Below are positions 22,345-35,035 of a stretch of DNA of 64,000 bases, in pieces. Under the pieces are notes generated by a model. That model saw only the letters and a program-made list of their open reading frames with translations. It was not told the origin of the DNA and searched no databases. Source of the DNA: Begonia masoniana. Taxonomy: Eukaryota; Streptophyta; Magnoliopsida; Cucurbitales; Begoniaceae. A program made the translations under genes and the position numbers. The stretch's first letter is position 1; each line of letters begins with the position of its first letter. The stretch lies in assembly GCA_022432975.1 (NCBI GenBank), contig CM039509.1:46433167-46497166 (forward strand), read 5' to 3'.

Positions 22345-23969
22345 ATAGGAGAATTGGAGAATCGATGACGTTACAATGATATTCCTTGAAGATATATAGA
22401 AAAAAAAAAAGCAAAGGAGAATTCACGTTCACTTGATAAATTCGATATAACTCGAGGGTTATGGATGAGTCGATGGAATGGAGATGATGCTATTAGGCAA
22501 ACATTAAAAGAGAAGATGGTTTGCAATTAACAAAAGGAATGTTTGAAGATAATATTAGCTAAATTTGGCTTAACCCACATTTTAAACCATGATTAGTGAA
22601 GATAGTAAGATCTAAACAGGCGGTCAATTTTGACCCAGGATTGCCTACTCACTCACTCATCTCAAGGGAATGGAACCCACGTCTGTTTCTCTCTCATATT
22701 TTCTCTCTCTTACTTTCTCTTCAGACAAAACACTCACATGGCTTTCCTGTCCCTTCTCTCTCCCCATTCACTTTTCTTGTTTTTTCTAGAGAGAGAATGT
22801 GTCTTTACTGTATATCAACCCTTTTTGGGAGTTAGTAGGGTAATTAGTCATTTATATTTATTAATCTTATAATTAATTTTCACTTATACTATAATTAGAT
22901 TTAAGTGTGACCCGAATTCTACGTAGATCTGGTCGGTTAGTTCTCATTTTTTAAATCTCATTAAAATTTTATTTTTTCTGTAACTTTACGTAAGTGAGTC
23001 GTAAAACTTTTTGTTCTTCGTAATATTGAAAAATAACAATTAAACCTTAAATTAATACCTAATCAAGTGTTGATTATTGCTTTCCATCAACTAGTTTTTA
23101 TCAAATAAATAAATTATATTTATTTATACGATTCGATCCTGGAATGCAGATGTATCTTCTTCAGGTGTTGAATTAATAATAAACTTGTTTCACTAAATCA
23201 ACAATAATAATGACAAGCAAAAGTTGACTAATAATTTATTAATTTTCTAAAATATTAAATTATTTGAAAAGAAGAAGACTGAAGTGGACGTTGTCTGCGC
23301 AGAGGACAAGAGAGTATATATCGTCTGAATATATACAATCATCGACTCCACTCATCATCCTCCCATACTGTTTTCTGCAAACCTTTATTTAATAAATAAA
23401 AATTATAAAAAAATAATATATTATATTTAATATGGGGATGCCACTAAGAATTATGGAATTAATATTTGAGCACGTGAACGACAACACGTGCTGGGGAACG
23501 AAACCCAATTTGTTGGCATTACTTTGGTAAATACGTTTAATTTTGAAAAATAGTCAAATGAGTTTTTGAAAATTGGTTTTGGAAAACGACACGTTGAGTA
23601 ATGTCTTCGTTTAGAGAAACTCTATAAACTTGTTGAAACTAGAAATTGAGGATGTTTTAACTAGATTTCGAGTGATTATCGTGGTATTACCGCCTCGATG
23701 ATTATAAAAATGTGTGCGAGAGTCGCTCTTCATTTCGCATCCATGATCAAACTAGTTAGAAAAAATAACACATAAAGAAAAAATAATTAATTATATCAAC
23801 GGACTTACGTATGCTATAATTATCATTATAAATAAAAGTTCAATAAACATAAGTACAAATTCATATTATGTTAACATAAGTACAAATGTGTAAAGGAGTA
23901 GGTGTCATTTACCTATTATGTTATGGGAAAATTAGTAACCGCTCTTAGTCATTGCCTATAGAGTGGAAG

Positions 23970-23985
23970 TTTTTTTTTTTTTTTT

Positions 23986-24034
<49 letters not shown>

Positions 24035-24294
24035 TTTTTTTTTTTTTTTTTTTGTTTTTTTTTTTTTTTTTTTTTTTTGTTTTTTTTTTTTTTTTTTTTG
24101 TTTTTTTTTTTTTTTTTTTTTTTTTGTTTTTTTTTTTTTTTTTTTTTTTTTGTTTTTTTTTTTTTTTGTTTTTTTTTTTTTTTTTTTGTTTTTTTTTTTT
24201 TTTGTTTTTTTTTTTTTTTTTTTTTTTTTTGTTTTTTTTTTTTTTTGTTTTTTTTTTTTTTTTTTTTGTTTTTTTTTTTTTTTTTTTTTTTTTT

Positions 24295-24325
<31 letters not shown>

Positions 24326-24339
24326 TTTTTTTTTTTTTT

Positions 24340-24412
<73 letters not shown>

Positions 24413-24448
24413 TTTTTTTTTTTTTTTGTTTTTTTTTTTTTTTTTTTT

Positions 24449-24479
<31 letters not shown>

Positions 24480-24630
24480 TTTTTTGTTTTTTTTTTTTTT
24501 TGTTTTTTTTTTTTTTTGTTTTTTTTTTTTTTTTTTTGTTTTTTTTTTTTTTTTTTTTTTGTTTTTTTTTTTTTTTGTTTTTTTTTTTTTTTTTTTGTTT
24601 TTTTTTTTTTTTGTTTTTTTTTTTTTTTTT

Positions 24631-24672
<42 letters not shown>

Positions 24673-24736
24673 TTTTTTTTTTTTTTTGTTTTTTTTTTTT
24701 TTTTTTGTTTTTTTTTTTTTTTGTTTTTTTTTTTTT

Positions 24737-24767
<31 letters not shown>

Positions 24768-24790
24768 TTTTGTTTTTTTTTTTTTTTTTT

Positions 24791-24821
<31 letters not shown>

Positions 24822-24970
24822 TTTTGTTTTTTTTTTTTTTTTTTTTTTTGTTTTTTTTTTTTTTTTTTTTTTGTTTTTTTTTTTTTTTTTGTTTTTTTTT
24901 TTTTTTTTTTGTTTTTTTTTTTTTTTTTTTTTTTTTGTTTTTTTTTTTTTTTTTTGTTTTTTTTTTTTTT
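23970..24970. repeat. Poly-T tract with regularly scattered single G (about 1 kb)
   Basis: It consists only of T runs of about 14-28 bases separated by single G residues. The right arm has no such tract at the matching place. The long Phe- or Lys-rich reading frames across it are not genes. Confidence 0.95.
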
Positions 24971-24979
24971 GGATTCCCA

Positions 24980-26850
24980 GAATTGTTTAAAAATTTGATT
25001 TTTGATATAGAGAAAGGTTTGGATATAAAGATAAAATTATTATTATTTTTATTATAAATTTTAATATTAACTGTTGTATGACTCACTCATTGATTCAATT
25101 AATATTTTATTTATAATTTATTATAATTATTATATTGTGATTATTCACAAAAAAAAAATTGAGATTTCTAACTTTAGAACTCAAAGCACATCACCATAAA
25201 TATTAGGGTGACTATATTTGATGATATGTTCTCAAATCAATCTTTCGAATTTGAAAAGAGAGAGAAGGTGACAAGAGAAAACAGAAAAGTGATTGAATAA
25301 TGAAAGTTATTGGGGAGAGAGAAAAGGAGATTGTCATAATCATTTTTTAAAAAACGACAACTCAAGAAAGCTATTTTTCCAAAAGCCAACCCTCCAAAGT
25401 CCAAACCCTAGAAACCACAAAAAACAATAGATATAATTTTTTTTTTTACAATTTTACACGTCCACGATAGGTGACTCTAATTTATTCATTCTTTGTATAT
25501 TATAGGATGATCTCCGAACTTAGGGCGCATTCCAATTTACAATTAATATTCTAAACTAATTTTTGGGGCAAAATGACTTTCAAACTATGTCGGCCTTGAC
25601 TACAAAAAGATTGTTAAAAAAAGTATGCAGAATTTACGTGACAATCTATTTATCTTTATACAGTGGTAACTAAATCTGTACGCGTTATTGAGTTACGATC
25701 AAATGAGTACGTCGTGTAATTTTGTTAATAAAAAAATATAGTAGAAATTTGATAACATGATAAATGTATGGTTATTTTGAAAAGTAATAGAAATTTGATA
25801 ACGATGAGATTGATCTCTTATGATGTTCATTTTTATTATGAAAAATTATAAATAATTTTTTTCAACCAGTTTTTAAATTTATAAATGAATTTTATATTTA
25901 AAAATAAGAAAAGTGTGAAAATGCTAAATTAAGATTTTAAAATTTATACAAAAAATAATAAATGACATATAAAATAATTAGAAAATCTTAGTTAAGAGCA
26001 AGATTGATGGTTAATTAATGTGGAAAAAGAACCCTAGAAATTGCTTTAGAAAAACAAGATCCCAATCACTTTTTGAATTTATGTTCGAGTTTGAATTGGA
26101 ATAATTATGAAATAATATGACAAAATATATCCTTAAAGTTTTAAAAATATAAAAAATTAAAATTTTTACTTAAAAAATGACAATAATTTTCTTTAATTTA
26201 TCAAAAATGGACGTGACAATAGTACATGACAAAAGACAAAAAGATAATATCATATATGCTAAATAAGAACGCATAAAACTAAAGTACATTATATTTTTAT
26301 TTATTATTATTTCATGACATTTCAAAAATATAATTAATATTTTATTTTAATTATTTATTATATTAAAAACAACATCAGATGTACTATTTTATTTTACTAT
26401 TTTAAAAAATTTGATAACATGATATTATAAAAAATAATTATTTCATTAATTACACTAAAAATTATATAACATATCAGTAAATATTTAAAAAAAGTGAAAT
26501 AAAAAAATACATTTAACCTTTGTCACGTATAATTATAAAAAAAAAAAAAAAAAATAATAATAATAATAATAGGGTTGAAATTTCAGAATTAACAGATTAC
26601 TTATTTTGTTGGAATTAAATAGTAATATAAAATTATGAGAGAGACGTTAATTAATTAAATTAAAATAATGAGATTAATTAATTCTAAGAGAGAGGGAAGG
26701 TGGGACCTTTAGAGAGCCATTGACTAACCTATGCCAAGAAAGTGAGCTGCAAACGCTCCACAATCAACGCGTGTGCTCACTCTCCAATCAGTGAGGACAC
26801 TGTGTCGTAGGCAACGCGGGGCCCACCATTGTTCTAGACTTTGTAGGGAG
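24980..26850. other. AT-rich intergenic sequence upstream of the CCCH gene
   Basis: I see no gene here. The sequence is very AT-rich with several homopolymers, and is duplicated in reverse at about 29850-31640. Conservation between the arms is high near 25990-26060. Confidence 0.6.
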
Positions 26851-27892
26851 CACGGGGTAAAAGGGAGAGTGGGATGAATTTTATTTACTGGGAAAGAAAG
26901 GAGCAGGGAAAAGAGGGAGCTTTAATGAGGAGTTTTTTGGTTTTGGAGGAAGTGAACGTGCAGCGCTATTTCAAGGATTTAATTTTTAGATCTCTGCAGG
27001 CAGATTCAGACTGTTTCTTTCTCTCTCTAATTATCAATCCATTCCCTCTGCGTTTTGAAGTTCAAAGGAGAGAGAAAGTAAGAATTATGGAAGTCTAGAG
27101 AGAGAGAGAGCTCAGAACCCAAGAAGCTATAACAGCAGAGCAGAAGCAAGGCAAGTGATGGTTCTTCTGCTTCATTTGGTTATGGAGTTAGGAAGAAGGA
27201 GGTGATTCGGCTTTTGTAGTAAAGTTTGACTGTCATTGTTATGGTTGTTGAAGAAGATCAGCTGGGTGTTGGTAGCTGGGATGGAGGTGAGACGCATCTG
27301 CATTCATGGGTAAATCTGCAGTTTTTTTACGCAGGACCTGATTTTCAAGTTTTGATTCAGAAAGAAGAAAGCAAAGTGAAGGGAGGAGAGAAACTTTATT
27401 TCTAGATTTTCTTTCTCCTTTTGTTTCTGCAACTTTTGCTCTTCGTGTTTTCTTTATAGTGAAATTCAACCGCCATGATTTTTAATTTGGCCCTTTTGTC
27501 AAAGGCAACTCTTTGGCTTCTCTCTCTTGAGTTCTCTCTTTCTCCCTCTACGTTTCTTGGTTCACTTCACTTCTTTCTCATCACCCACACGGGAATACTA
27601 CATAAATGACCCAACTCTGCTTTTTTTTTTTTCTTCTTTACACATTTTTTTTTCCTGGGTTTTGCAGGAAGAAGGGAGGAGATAGAGAGAGAAGCTACGG
27701 TATGGTACATCTCGCCCGTTGGTAGGTAAAATTTTATGTTTTGTGCGTGGTTGAGAGAGAAATTTTACTTGTCGAGATAGAGAGAGAAAGAGTAAAGCAG
27801 CTTTCCCTCTCGCCAAATCAATACACCAAACGAAAAATTTGGAACAGTTTTTCTGGTTTTGAAACTCGGTACCAACCTTTTTCTTTGCTCCT
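26851..27892 (+). promoter_or_regulatory. Promoter-proximal and 5' UTR region of the CCCH gene
   Basis: GA- and CT-rich leader-type sequence leads to the ATG at 27893. It includes GAGAGAGAGAG at about 27099 and a likely 5' UTR intron acceptor, TTTTGCAG, ending at 27668. A GAG/GTGAGA donor candidate is near 27287. An upstream ORF of 74 codons (26874-27098) would lie in the leader if transcription starts before it. The first 700 bp of this region are copied in reverse at 29139-29850 without the coding exon. Confidence 0.5.
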
Positions 27893-28876
27893 ATGGATTC
27901 CTGCGAAGCAACAAGAATAGTTTTCTCGAGAATCCAAAGTTTGGATTCTGAAAATGCTTCGAAAATCATGGGGCTTCTTCTTATTCAAGACCACGGCGAG
28001 AAGGAAATGATTAGATTAGCTTTTGGACCTGAAACTCTTGTTCATTCTGTGATCTTGAAAGCCAGAAAAGATTTGGGTTTACTCGCGAACTCACCTTCTA
28101 CGCCTTCAACCCCTCCGTCTCCTTCCCCCTTTCTCCCCAGTAACCCTATCAATATTTCCAGACAGAATTCATCTTCCAGGTTGAGGATCAATCTTCCACC
28201 TTCTATTACCATTCCTAGCCCGTGTTCGTCAAGCTCCGCCACTTGGACTGCTTTCTCTGAGCTTCAAAACCCCGAAGATTTGATCAGTCCCAGCACTTTA
28301 CCAGTTGGAGCTTCTTATTCTCCCATGGATTCTTCATCTTTACCCTTTTTCGGGAGTAGCGGAACGGACATGATCGATGAGTTTCAGCTCCAGGACCAGC
28401 TCTCTTTCCTTAATGATGGATCTCCAACTCTTGACACCAAAAATCCAGATTTGTTTCACCCGCAGTCTTTATCAAGTAGCCCGACTGGCGGAGTAGGTAG
28501 TGAAGCCATGCTCTTTGGGTCACATGGTGCCGGTTCCGGCTGGGGAGGGCCGGCTCTTCACCGTCGGAGTTGCTCAGTCAGTGACGCGTGTATGGCGTCA
28601 GAAGATCCTAACTGTGTGCTTGGGTGGAAGCCATGTTTGTACTATGCTAGAGGGTACTGCAAAAATGGGAGCAGTTGCAGATTTCTTCATGGGGTTCTTG
28701 GCGAGAGCGGTCTGGTTAGCTCGGATATGGCAGCCATTGTCGGTTCACCCAACAAGATGGAGGTGATGGACCAGTGCCATGAAATTTTCAGATCTAAGCC
28801 GTCTGCTCAGCAACAAAGGATAGCTGCCGCCTCTCAACTAATGGCTTCCGCTAATTCCCACCCCTATCATCAATGA
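27893..28876 (+). CDS. CCCH zinc-finger protein (C3H53/C3H46-like), N-terminal part
   Basis: It encodes 327 residues of a plant RNA-binding-type protein. The N-terminus (EATRIVFSRIQSLDSENASK, then HGEKEMIRLAFGPE) is the conserved start of the plant CCCH-RRM family related to Arabidopsis C3H53 and C3H46. A Ser/Pro-rich middle follows, and then one CCCH finger, CLYYARGYCKNGSSCRFLH (C-x7-C-x5-C-x3-H), near residue 250. Family members continue with an RRM and are roughly twice this length; neither the RRM nor the rest is visible here. The frame ends in TGA immediately before codons reading MNF, where family members, from memory, continue with Cys-Met-Asn. The 100-N gap begins 24 bp later. So this is a partial gene, and the stop may be a sequence error at a contig end. 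Nuclear or cytoplasmic RNA regulation is the family expectation, not seen here. Confidence 0.85.
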   Translation: MDSCEATRIVFSRIQSLDSENASKIMGLLLIQDHGEKEMIRLAFGPETLVHSVILKARKDLGLLANSPSTPSTPPSPSPFLPSNPINISRQNSSSRLRINLPPSITIPSPCSSSSATWTAFSELQNPEDLISPSTLPVGASYSPMDSSSLPFFGSSGTDMIDEFQLQDQLSFLNDGSPTLDTKNPDLFHPQSLSSSPTGGVGSEAMLFGSHGAGSGWGGPALHRRSCSVSDACMASEDPNCVLGWKPCLYYARGYCKNGSSCRFLHGVLGESGLVSSDMAAIVGSPNKMEVMDQCHEIFRSKPSAQQQRIAAASQLMASANSHPYHQ

Positions 28877-28900
28877 ATGAATTTTTTTTGAGGCTCTAGT

Positions 28901-29000
28901 NNNNNNNNNNNNNNNNNNNNNNNNNNNNNNNNNNNNNNNNNNNNNNNNNNNNNNNNNNNNNNNNNNNNNNNNNNNNNNNNNNNNNNNNNNNNNNNNNNNN
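28901..29000. other. Assembly gap (100 N)
   Basis: Exactly 100 unknown bases, the usual placeholder for a scaffold join of unknown size. It lies between the coding exon and the right arm of the inverted repeat. Confidence 0.98.
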
Positions 29001-29138
29001 ATGCTTACATTATTTCCGGGAACTGATATTTTGGATTTAAACCATAATTATGAAACTATCCTGTTGTTTTTTGTTTAAAAGTCATGCAACCTTCTACAGC
29101 CTTAGTGCCTCAGCCCTTTTTTTTTTTTTTTTTAGAGG
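29001..29138. other. Unique spacer between gap and right arm
   Basis: 138 bp without a counterpart in the left arm. It ends in a run of 18 T residues just before homology to the CCCH gene's leader begins. I see no gene. Confidence 0.5.
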
Positions 29139-31730
29139 GAGGAAGAGGATCAAGAAGAGAGAAGCCAAAGAGTTGCCTTTGACAAAGGGCCAAATTAAAA
29201 ATCATGGCGGTTGAATTTCACTATAAAGAAAACACGAAGAGCAAAAGTTGCAGAAACAAAAGGAGAAAGAAAATCTAGAAATAAAGTTTCTCTCCTCCCT
29301 TCACTTTGCTTTCTTCTTTCTGAATCAAAACTTGAAAATCAGGTCCTGCGTAAAAAACTGCAGATTTACCCATGAATGCAGATGCGTCTCTCCTCCATCC
29401 CAGCTACCAACACCCAGCTGATCTTCTTCAACCACCATAACAATGACAGTCAAACTTTACTACAAAAGCCGAATCACCTCCTTCTTCCTAACTCCATAAC
29501 CAAATGAAGCAGAAGAACCATCACTTGCCTTGCTTCTGCTCTGCTGTTATAGCTTCTTGGGTTCTGAGCTCTCTCTCTCTCTAGACTTCCATAATTCTTA
29601 CTTTCTCTCTCCTTTGAACTTCAAAACGCAGAGGGAATGGATGGATAATTAGAGAGAGAAAGAAACAGTCTGAATCTGCCTGCAGAGATCTAAAAATTAA
29701 ATCCTTGAAATAGCGCTGCACGTTCACTTCCTCCAAAACCAAAAAACTCCTCATTAAAGCTCTCTCTTTTCTCTGCTCCTTTCTTTCCCAGTAAATAAAA
29801 TTCATCCCACTCTCCCTTTTACCCCGTGCTCCCTACAAAGTCTAGAACAATGGTGGGCCCCGCGTTAAGTACGACACAGTGTCCTCACTGATTGGAGAGT
29901 GAGCACACGCGTTGATTGTGGAGCGTTTGCAGCTCACTTTCTTGGCATAGGTTCTTGTGGGAGAGTCAATGGACCTCCAAAGGTCCCACCTTCCCCTCTC
30001 TCTTAAAATTAATTAATCTCATTATTTTAATTTAATTAATTAACATCTCTATCATAATTTATATTACTATTTAATTCCAACAAAATAAGTAATTTTTTAA
30101 TTGTGAAAAAATTTATTGATGTGTTATATAATTTTTAGGATAATTAATGAAATAATTATTTTATATAATTTATTATATTAATTGTACCAATAAATATTTG
30201 ACACGTCATCTAATTTTGTAAGATAATAAAAATAAATAACACAACTAGTATTATTTTTAATATAATAAATAATTAAAATAAAATATTAATAATAAAAATA
30301 GAATGTATTTTTATACGTTCTTATTTAGCATATATGATATTATCTTTTTGTCTTTTGTCACGTACTATTGTCACGTCCATTTTTGATGAATTAAAGAAAA
30401 TTATTGTCATTTTTAAAGTAAAAATTTTAATTTTTATATTTTTAAAATTTTAAGGATATATTTTGTCATATTATTTCATAATTATTACAATTCAAACTCG
30501 AACATAAATTCAAAAAGTGATTGGGATCTTGTTTTTCTAAAGCAATTTCTAGGGTTCTTTTTCCACATTAATTAACCATCAATCTTGCTCTTAACTAAGA
30601 TTTTCTAATTATTTTATATGTCATTTATTATTTTTTGTATAAATTTTAAAATCTTAACCTAGCTTTTTTCACACTTTTATTGTTTTTAAATATAAAATTC
30701 ATTTATGAATTTAAAAACTAATTGAAAAAAATTATTTATAATTTTTCATAATAAAAATGAGCTTCATAAGAGATCAATCTCATCGTTATCAAATTTCTAT
30801 TACTTTTCAAAATAACCATACATTTTATCATCTTATCATGGTCATCGACCTAAAATATTAACAAAATTTTACGACATACTCATTTGATCGTAATTCAATG
30901 ACAATTACGTAATTAGATACAGTAACGCGTACAGATTTAGTTACCACTGTATAAAGATAAATAGATTGTTACGTAAATCCTGCATACTTCTTTTAACAAT
31001 CTTTTTGACGTCAAGGCCGACATAGTTTGAAAGTCATTTTGCTCCAAAAATTAGTATAGAATATTAATTGTACATTGGAATGAGCCATAAGTTCGGAGTT
31101 CCTCCTATAATATACAAAGAATGAATAAATTAGAGTCACCTATCGTGGACGTGTAAAATTGTAAAAAAAATAATTATATCTATTGTTTTTTGTGGTTTCT
31201 AGGGTTTGGACTTTGGAGGGTTGGCTTTTGGAAAAATAGCTTTCTTGAGTTGTCGTTTTTTAAAAAATGATTATGACAATCTCCTTTTCTCCTCTCCCCA
31301 ATAACTTTCATAATTCAATCACTTTTCTCTTGTCACCTTCTCTCTCTTTTCAAATTCGAAAGATTGATTTGAGAACATATCATCAAATATAGTCACCCTA
31401 ATATTTATGTTGATGTGCCTTGAGTTCTAAAGTTAGAAATCTCGATTTTTTTGTGATTAATTGCAATATAATAATTATAATAAATTATAAATAAAATATT
31501 AATTAAATAAATGAGTCATGTCACAATATAATATTAAAATTTAAAATAAAAAAATAAACATAACAATTAATACTATTTTATCTTTATATCCAAAACCTTT
31601 TTCTATATCAAAATATCAAAAGTTTTAAACAATTCTGGAAATCCATTTGAAGATTGTTGCTTAAAGAGTGATTGGGTAACAACCATAGATAATAGATTTC
31701 ATGAAAATAAAATCATACATTTAATTATTA

Positions 31731-33191
31731 GAGTAATTAACAAAAAAAAAAAAAAAAACTCTTAAACTATAAGATAATTAACAAATTTGCATTTAAATTA
31801 TATTCGTTAACAAAATTATTCTTAAACTATGGCTCTTTAACAAAAAATTTATTGTCGTTTAAATGTCTGTTAAAATTTTGTCGTGTCGTAACCTGGTCTT
31901 TGAGAGCGAGATATCATTCTTTACAGTGGGATCTCGCTTCAGAATTAGTATATACACTATCTTTGAAGCGGGAGCTCGCTATCGAAGAACGGACTCCCGC
32001 TCCATCGATAATATATAAATAACGCATTCAAAATCTTCCATATGCGCATTTTTTTTCTCTCCAGACAAATCTCTATTTTCCTCATTGTTGTCATTTGGAG
32101 TGAGATCTCGCCGACGAAGGTCGTGATCTCGCCCACTTATATGTTTTTTTTCTTGAGTTTTATCATTAAAAAAATGAAGATAATTCTGAAACTAGAATAA
32201 TTTTCTATTGTTTTGTAGATGTATGATTTTTTTTTTTTCCAATGACACATGTAGTTTAGAAATTAGGACCCAATAAAACTAAGTAACTTTGTAAATGAAA
32301 AAAAACTAAGTCTTTGTATGATTCTAAATTTCTTTTATGGACCGTTTTCAAATCTAATCATTCAATTCGTATCTGAAGTTTTACCAATTTGATTTCTAAG
32401 ACAAAGTAATGTCATTTGAATAAAGATCTAGAAATTGTAGCTTTAAAGTGAAGAGAACAAATATTAAAGATGCAGAGAGATAGAGAATGAAGCCCTTGAA
32501 AGAAAAACGAAGAAAAATTTCGTTCAATTCATAGTGAAATTTGAGTAGTGGTGGGATGAAATCAAATTTGGACTATCGTAAATCATTGTACTTGTGGATT
32601 GAGATCCTTCCAAGAATAGGAGTAGTGGAAGTGGAACTACAACACCATGGTAGAGCAACGTCTGTATAAATTAAATAGATAACGTAAAAACAACTCAAAA
32701 AAATGTGTTCACTGTCTTTGGAGCAGGATCCCACCCTTCGTTAGCGGGATCCCACTCCAAATGGCAACAACGAGTGGAAGAGAGATTTTGCATTGAGAAA
32801 AAAAATTGCGAGTATATGAGTTTTGATCGCGTTATTTATATTTTGTCCATAAAGCGGAAGTTCACTCTTTGACAGCGGGCTGCCACTCCAGAGACAGTGA
32901 CTAAGAGTGAGAGTCCGCTCTTCAACAACGAGATTCCGCTCCAGAAGAAAAAAAATAGAGTGGGATCCTGCTGTGGAATAGCGGGCTTCCGCTCTTAGGC
33001 AAAAACTCACAGAACGAGATCTTGCTCTCGAAGACTGGGCTTCCGCACAACTAAATTTTAACAGACATTTAGACAACAATAGTTGTTTTGTTAACGAAGC
33101 ATGATTTAAAGGTAATCTTGTTAGCAAACATAGTTTAAATGCGAGTTTGTTAATGATTATATAGTTTAAATTTTTTTTTTGTTAATTATCC
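31731..33191. mobile_element. Non-autonomous MULE (1.46 kb)
   Basis: It has terminal inverted repeats of about 150 bp (GAGTAATTAACAAAA... against GGATAATTAACAAAA...) and a 9-bp TSD TAATTATTA at 31722-31730 and 33192-33200, the size typical of Mutator-like elements. There is no transposase. The interior has many GCGGGATCCCGC-like words. Confidence 0.85.
31900..33050. repeat. GCGGGATCCCGCTC-type motif arrays in the non-autonomous MULE
   Basis: Clusters at about 31905-32005, 32095-32135 and 32715-33050 hold variants of GAGCGGGATCCCGCTC, including AGCGGGAGCTCGCT, GCGAGATATCATTC and GGGATCTCGCTTC. Many are dyads. The clusters sit inside both terminal repeats, away from the extreme ends. Confidence 0.7.
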
Positions 33192-34794
33192 TAATTATTA
33201 TTTGACGGGGTTACTAATTTTCCCACAACATAATAGGTAAATAACACCTACTCCTTCACACATTTGTACTTACGTTAACATAATATGAATTTGATCATGT
33301 TTATTGAACTTTTATTTATAATGATAATTATAGTATACGAAGTCCATCGATATAATTAATTATTTTTTCTTTATGTGTTATTGTCAATAATTGAAGAGCA
33401 CACATTTTTATCATCATCAAGGAGGTAATACCACGATAATCACTCGAAATCTTGTTAAAAGATCCTCAATTTCTAGTTTCAACAAGTTTATAGAGTTTCT
33501 CTAACGAAGACATTACTCAACGTGTAGTTTTCCAAAACCTATTTTCAAAAACTCATTTGACTATTTTCAACATTAAACGTATTTACCAAAGTAATGCCAA
33601 CAAATTGGGTTTCGTTCCCCAGCACGTGTTGTCGTTCACGTGCTCAAATATTAATTCCATAATTCTTAGTGCCATTCCCATATTAAATATAATATATATT
33701 TTTTTTAAATATTTTTTTTTTATAATTTGTATTTATTAAATAAATGCTGAACAGCTGAAAATATTTAATTCAGAAATATAATATATTATTTAATGATTTT
33801 TCATATAAATTATCTTTAAAAAAAATAAAAATAAAATAAATAAATAAAGGTTTGCAGAAAACAGTATGGGAGTATGATGAGTGGAGTTGATGATTGTATA
33901 TATTCAGACGATATATACTCTCTTGTCCTCTGCGCAGACAACGTCCACTTCAGTCTTCTTCTTTTCAAATAATTTAATATTTTAGAAAATTAATAAATTA
34001 TTAGTCAACTTTTGCTTGTCATTATTATTGTTGATTTAGTGAAACAAGTTTATTATTAATTCAACACCTGAAGAAGATACATCTGCATTCGAGGATCGAA
34101 TCGTATAAATAAATATAATTTATTTATTTGATAAAAACTAGTTGATGGAAAGCAATAATTAACACTTGATTAGGTCTTAATTTAAGGTTTAATTGTTATT
34201 TTCCAATATTACGAAAAATAAAGTACAACGACAAATTTTACGACTATTTTACATAAAATTACCGAGAAAATTAACGACCAGATCTGGATAAAATTCGGGT
34301 CACATTTAAATTTAAATATCTCAAAGTTTTAGCAGTGAAAATGAATTATAAGATTAATAAATGTAAATGACTAATTGCCCTACTAACTCTCCCTCTCAAA
34401 AGGGTTGATATACAGTAAAGACACATTCTCTCTCTAGAAAAAACAAGAAAAGTGATGGGGAGAGAGAAGGGACAGGGAAGCCATGTGAGAGTTTTGTCTG
34501 AAGAGAAAGTAAGAGAGAGAAAACATGAGAGAGAAACAGACGTGGGTTCCATTCCCTGGAGATGAGTGAGTAGGCAATCCTGGGTCAAAATTGACCGCCT
34601 GTTTAGATTTTGCAATCTTCACTAATCATGGTTTAAAATGTGGGTTAAGCAAAATTAGCAAATATTATCTTCAAACATTCCTTTTGTTAATTGCAAACCA
34701 TCTTCTCTTTTAATGTTTGCCTAATAGCATCATCTCCATTCCATCGAGTCATCGATGACCCTCGAGTTATATCGAATTTATCAAGTGAACGTGA

Positions 34795-35035
34795 ATCCAA
34801 ACAGTCTTATTTTTAAAGTTAGCTCAAGACTCGTTTGCCGGTCATCCGGTAACTTAAATACACTTCATCTGCCGGTCACTAGACGACAAAACGACATATA
34901 CATCATCCGGTAACCTAATTACACTACGTCTGTCGGTCACTAGACGACAAAATTACACTTCCATCAATTTGTTCAATGTAAGATCATCAATTCTCCATTT
35001 TTGGATCGAAATCCAAACAGTTTTGTTTTTTGAGT
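34795..35035. repeat. Right-arm-specific insertion with repeated CGGTCACTAGACGACAAA
   Basis: The words 'atccaaacag' and the following 20 bases occur at both edges (34796 and 35011), and the block between holds two copies of a unit of about 60 bp with CCGGTAAC and GGTCACTAGACGAC. The left arm lacks this block. Confidence 0.55.

Larger units (their letters stand above)
19088..27550 (+). repeat. Inner left arm of the large inverted repeat
   Basis: Reverse-complement matches run through about 29139-37582: the 'ccacgtaaaaggcattgatt' block, the 'ggaatggaacccacg' block near 22668, the ATATACTCTC block near 23310 and the CCCH-gene upstream region. Divergence is low next to the gene and a few percent further out. 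Apart from the CCCH gene's 5' region I see no convincing gene. Short ORFs at 21316, 22596 and 22630 have matching ORFs in the other arm, but that follows from the duplication and is not evidence of coding. Confidence 0.88.

Noticed and set aside
22596..22872. Overlapping ORFs near 22600 with partners at 34346-34622
   Set aside because: No recognisable domain, and the pairing is explained by the inverted repeat; the frames are not kept consistently between the arms.
23952..25086. Long Phe-rich and Lys-rich reading frames
   Set aside because: They are translations of a poly-T tract with scattered G and have no coding signature.
26874..27098. 74-codon ORF as a separate gene (also its copy at 29581-29805)
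   Set aside because: It lies in the GA/CT-rich leader of the CCCH gene. Conservation between the arms follows from the duplication, so it is at most an upstream ORF.
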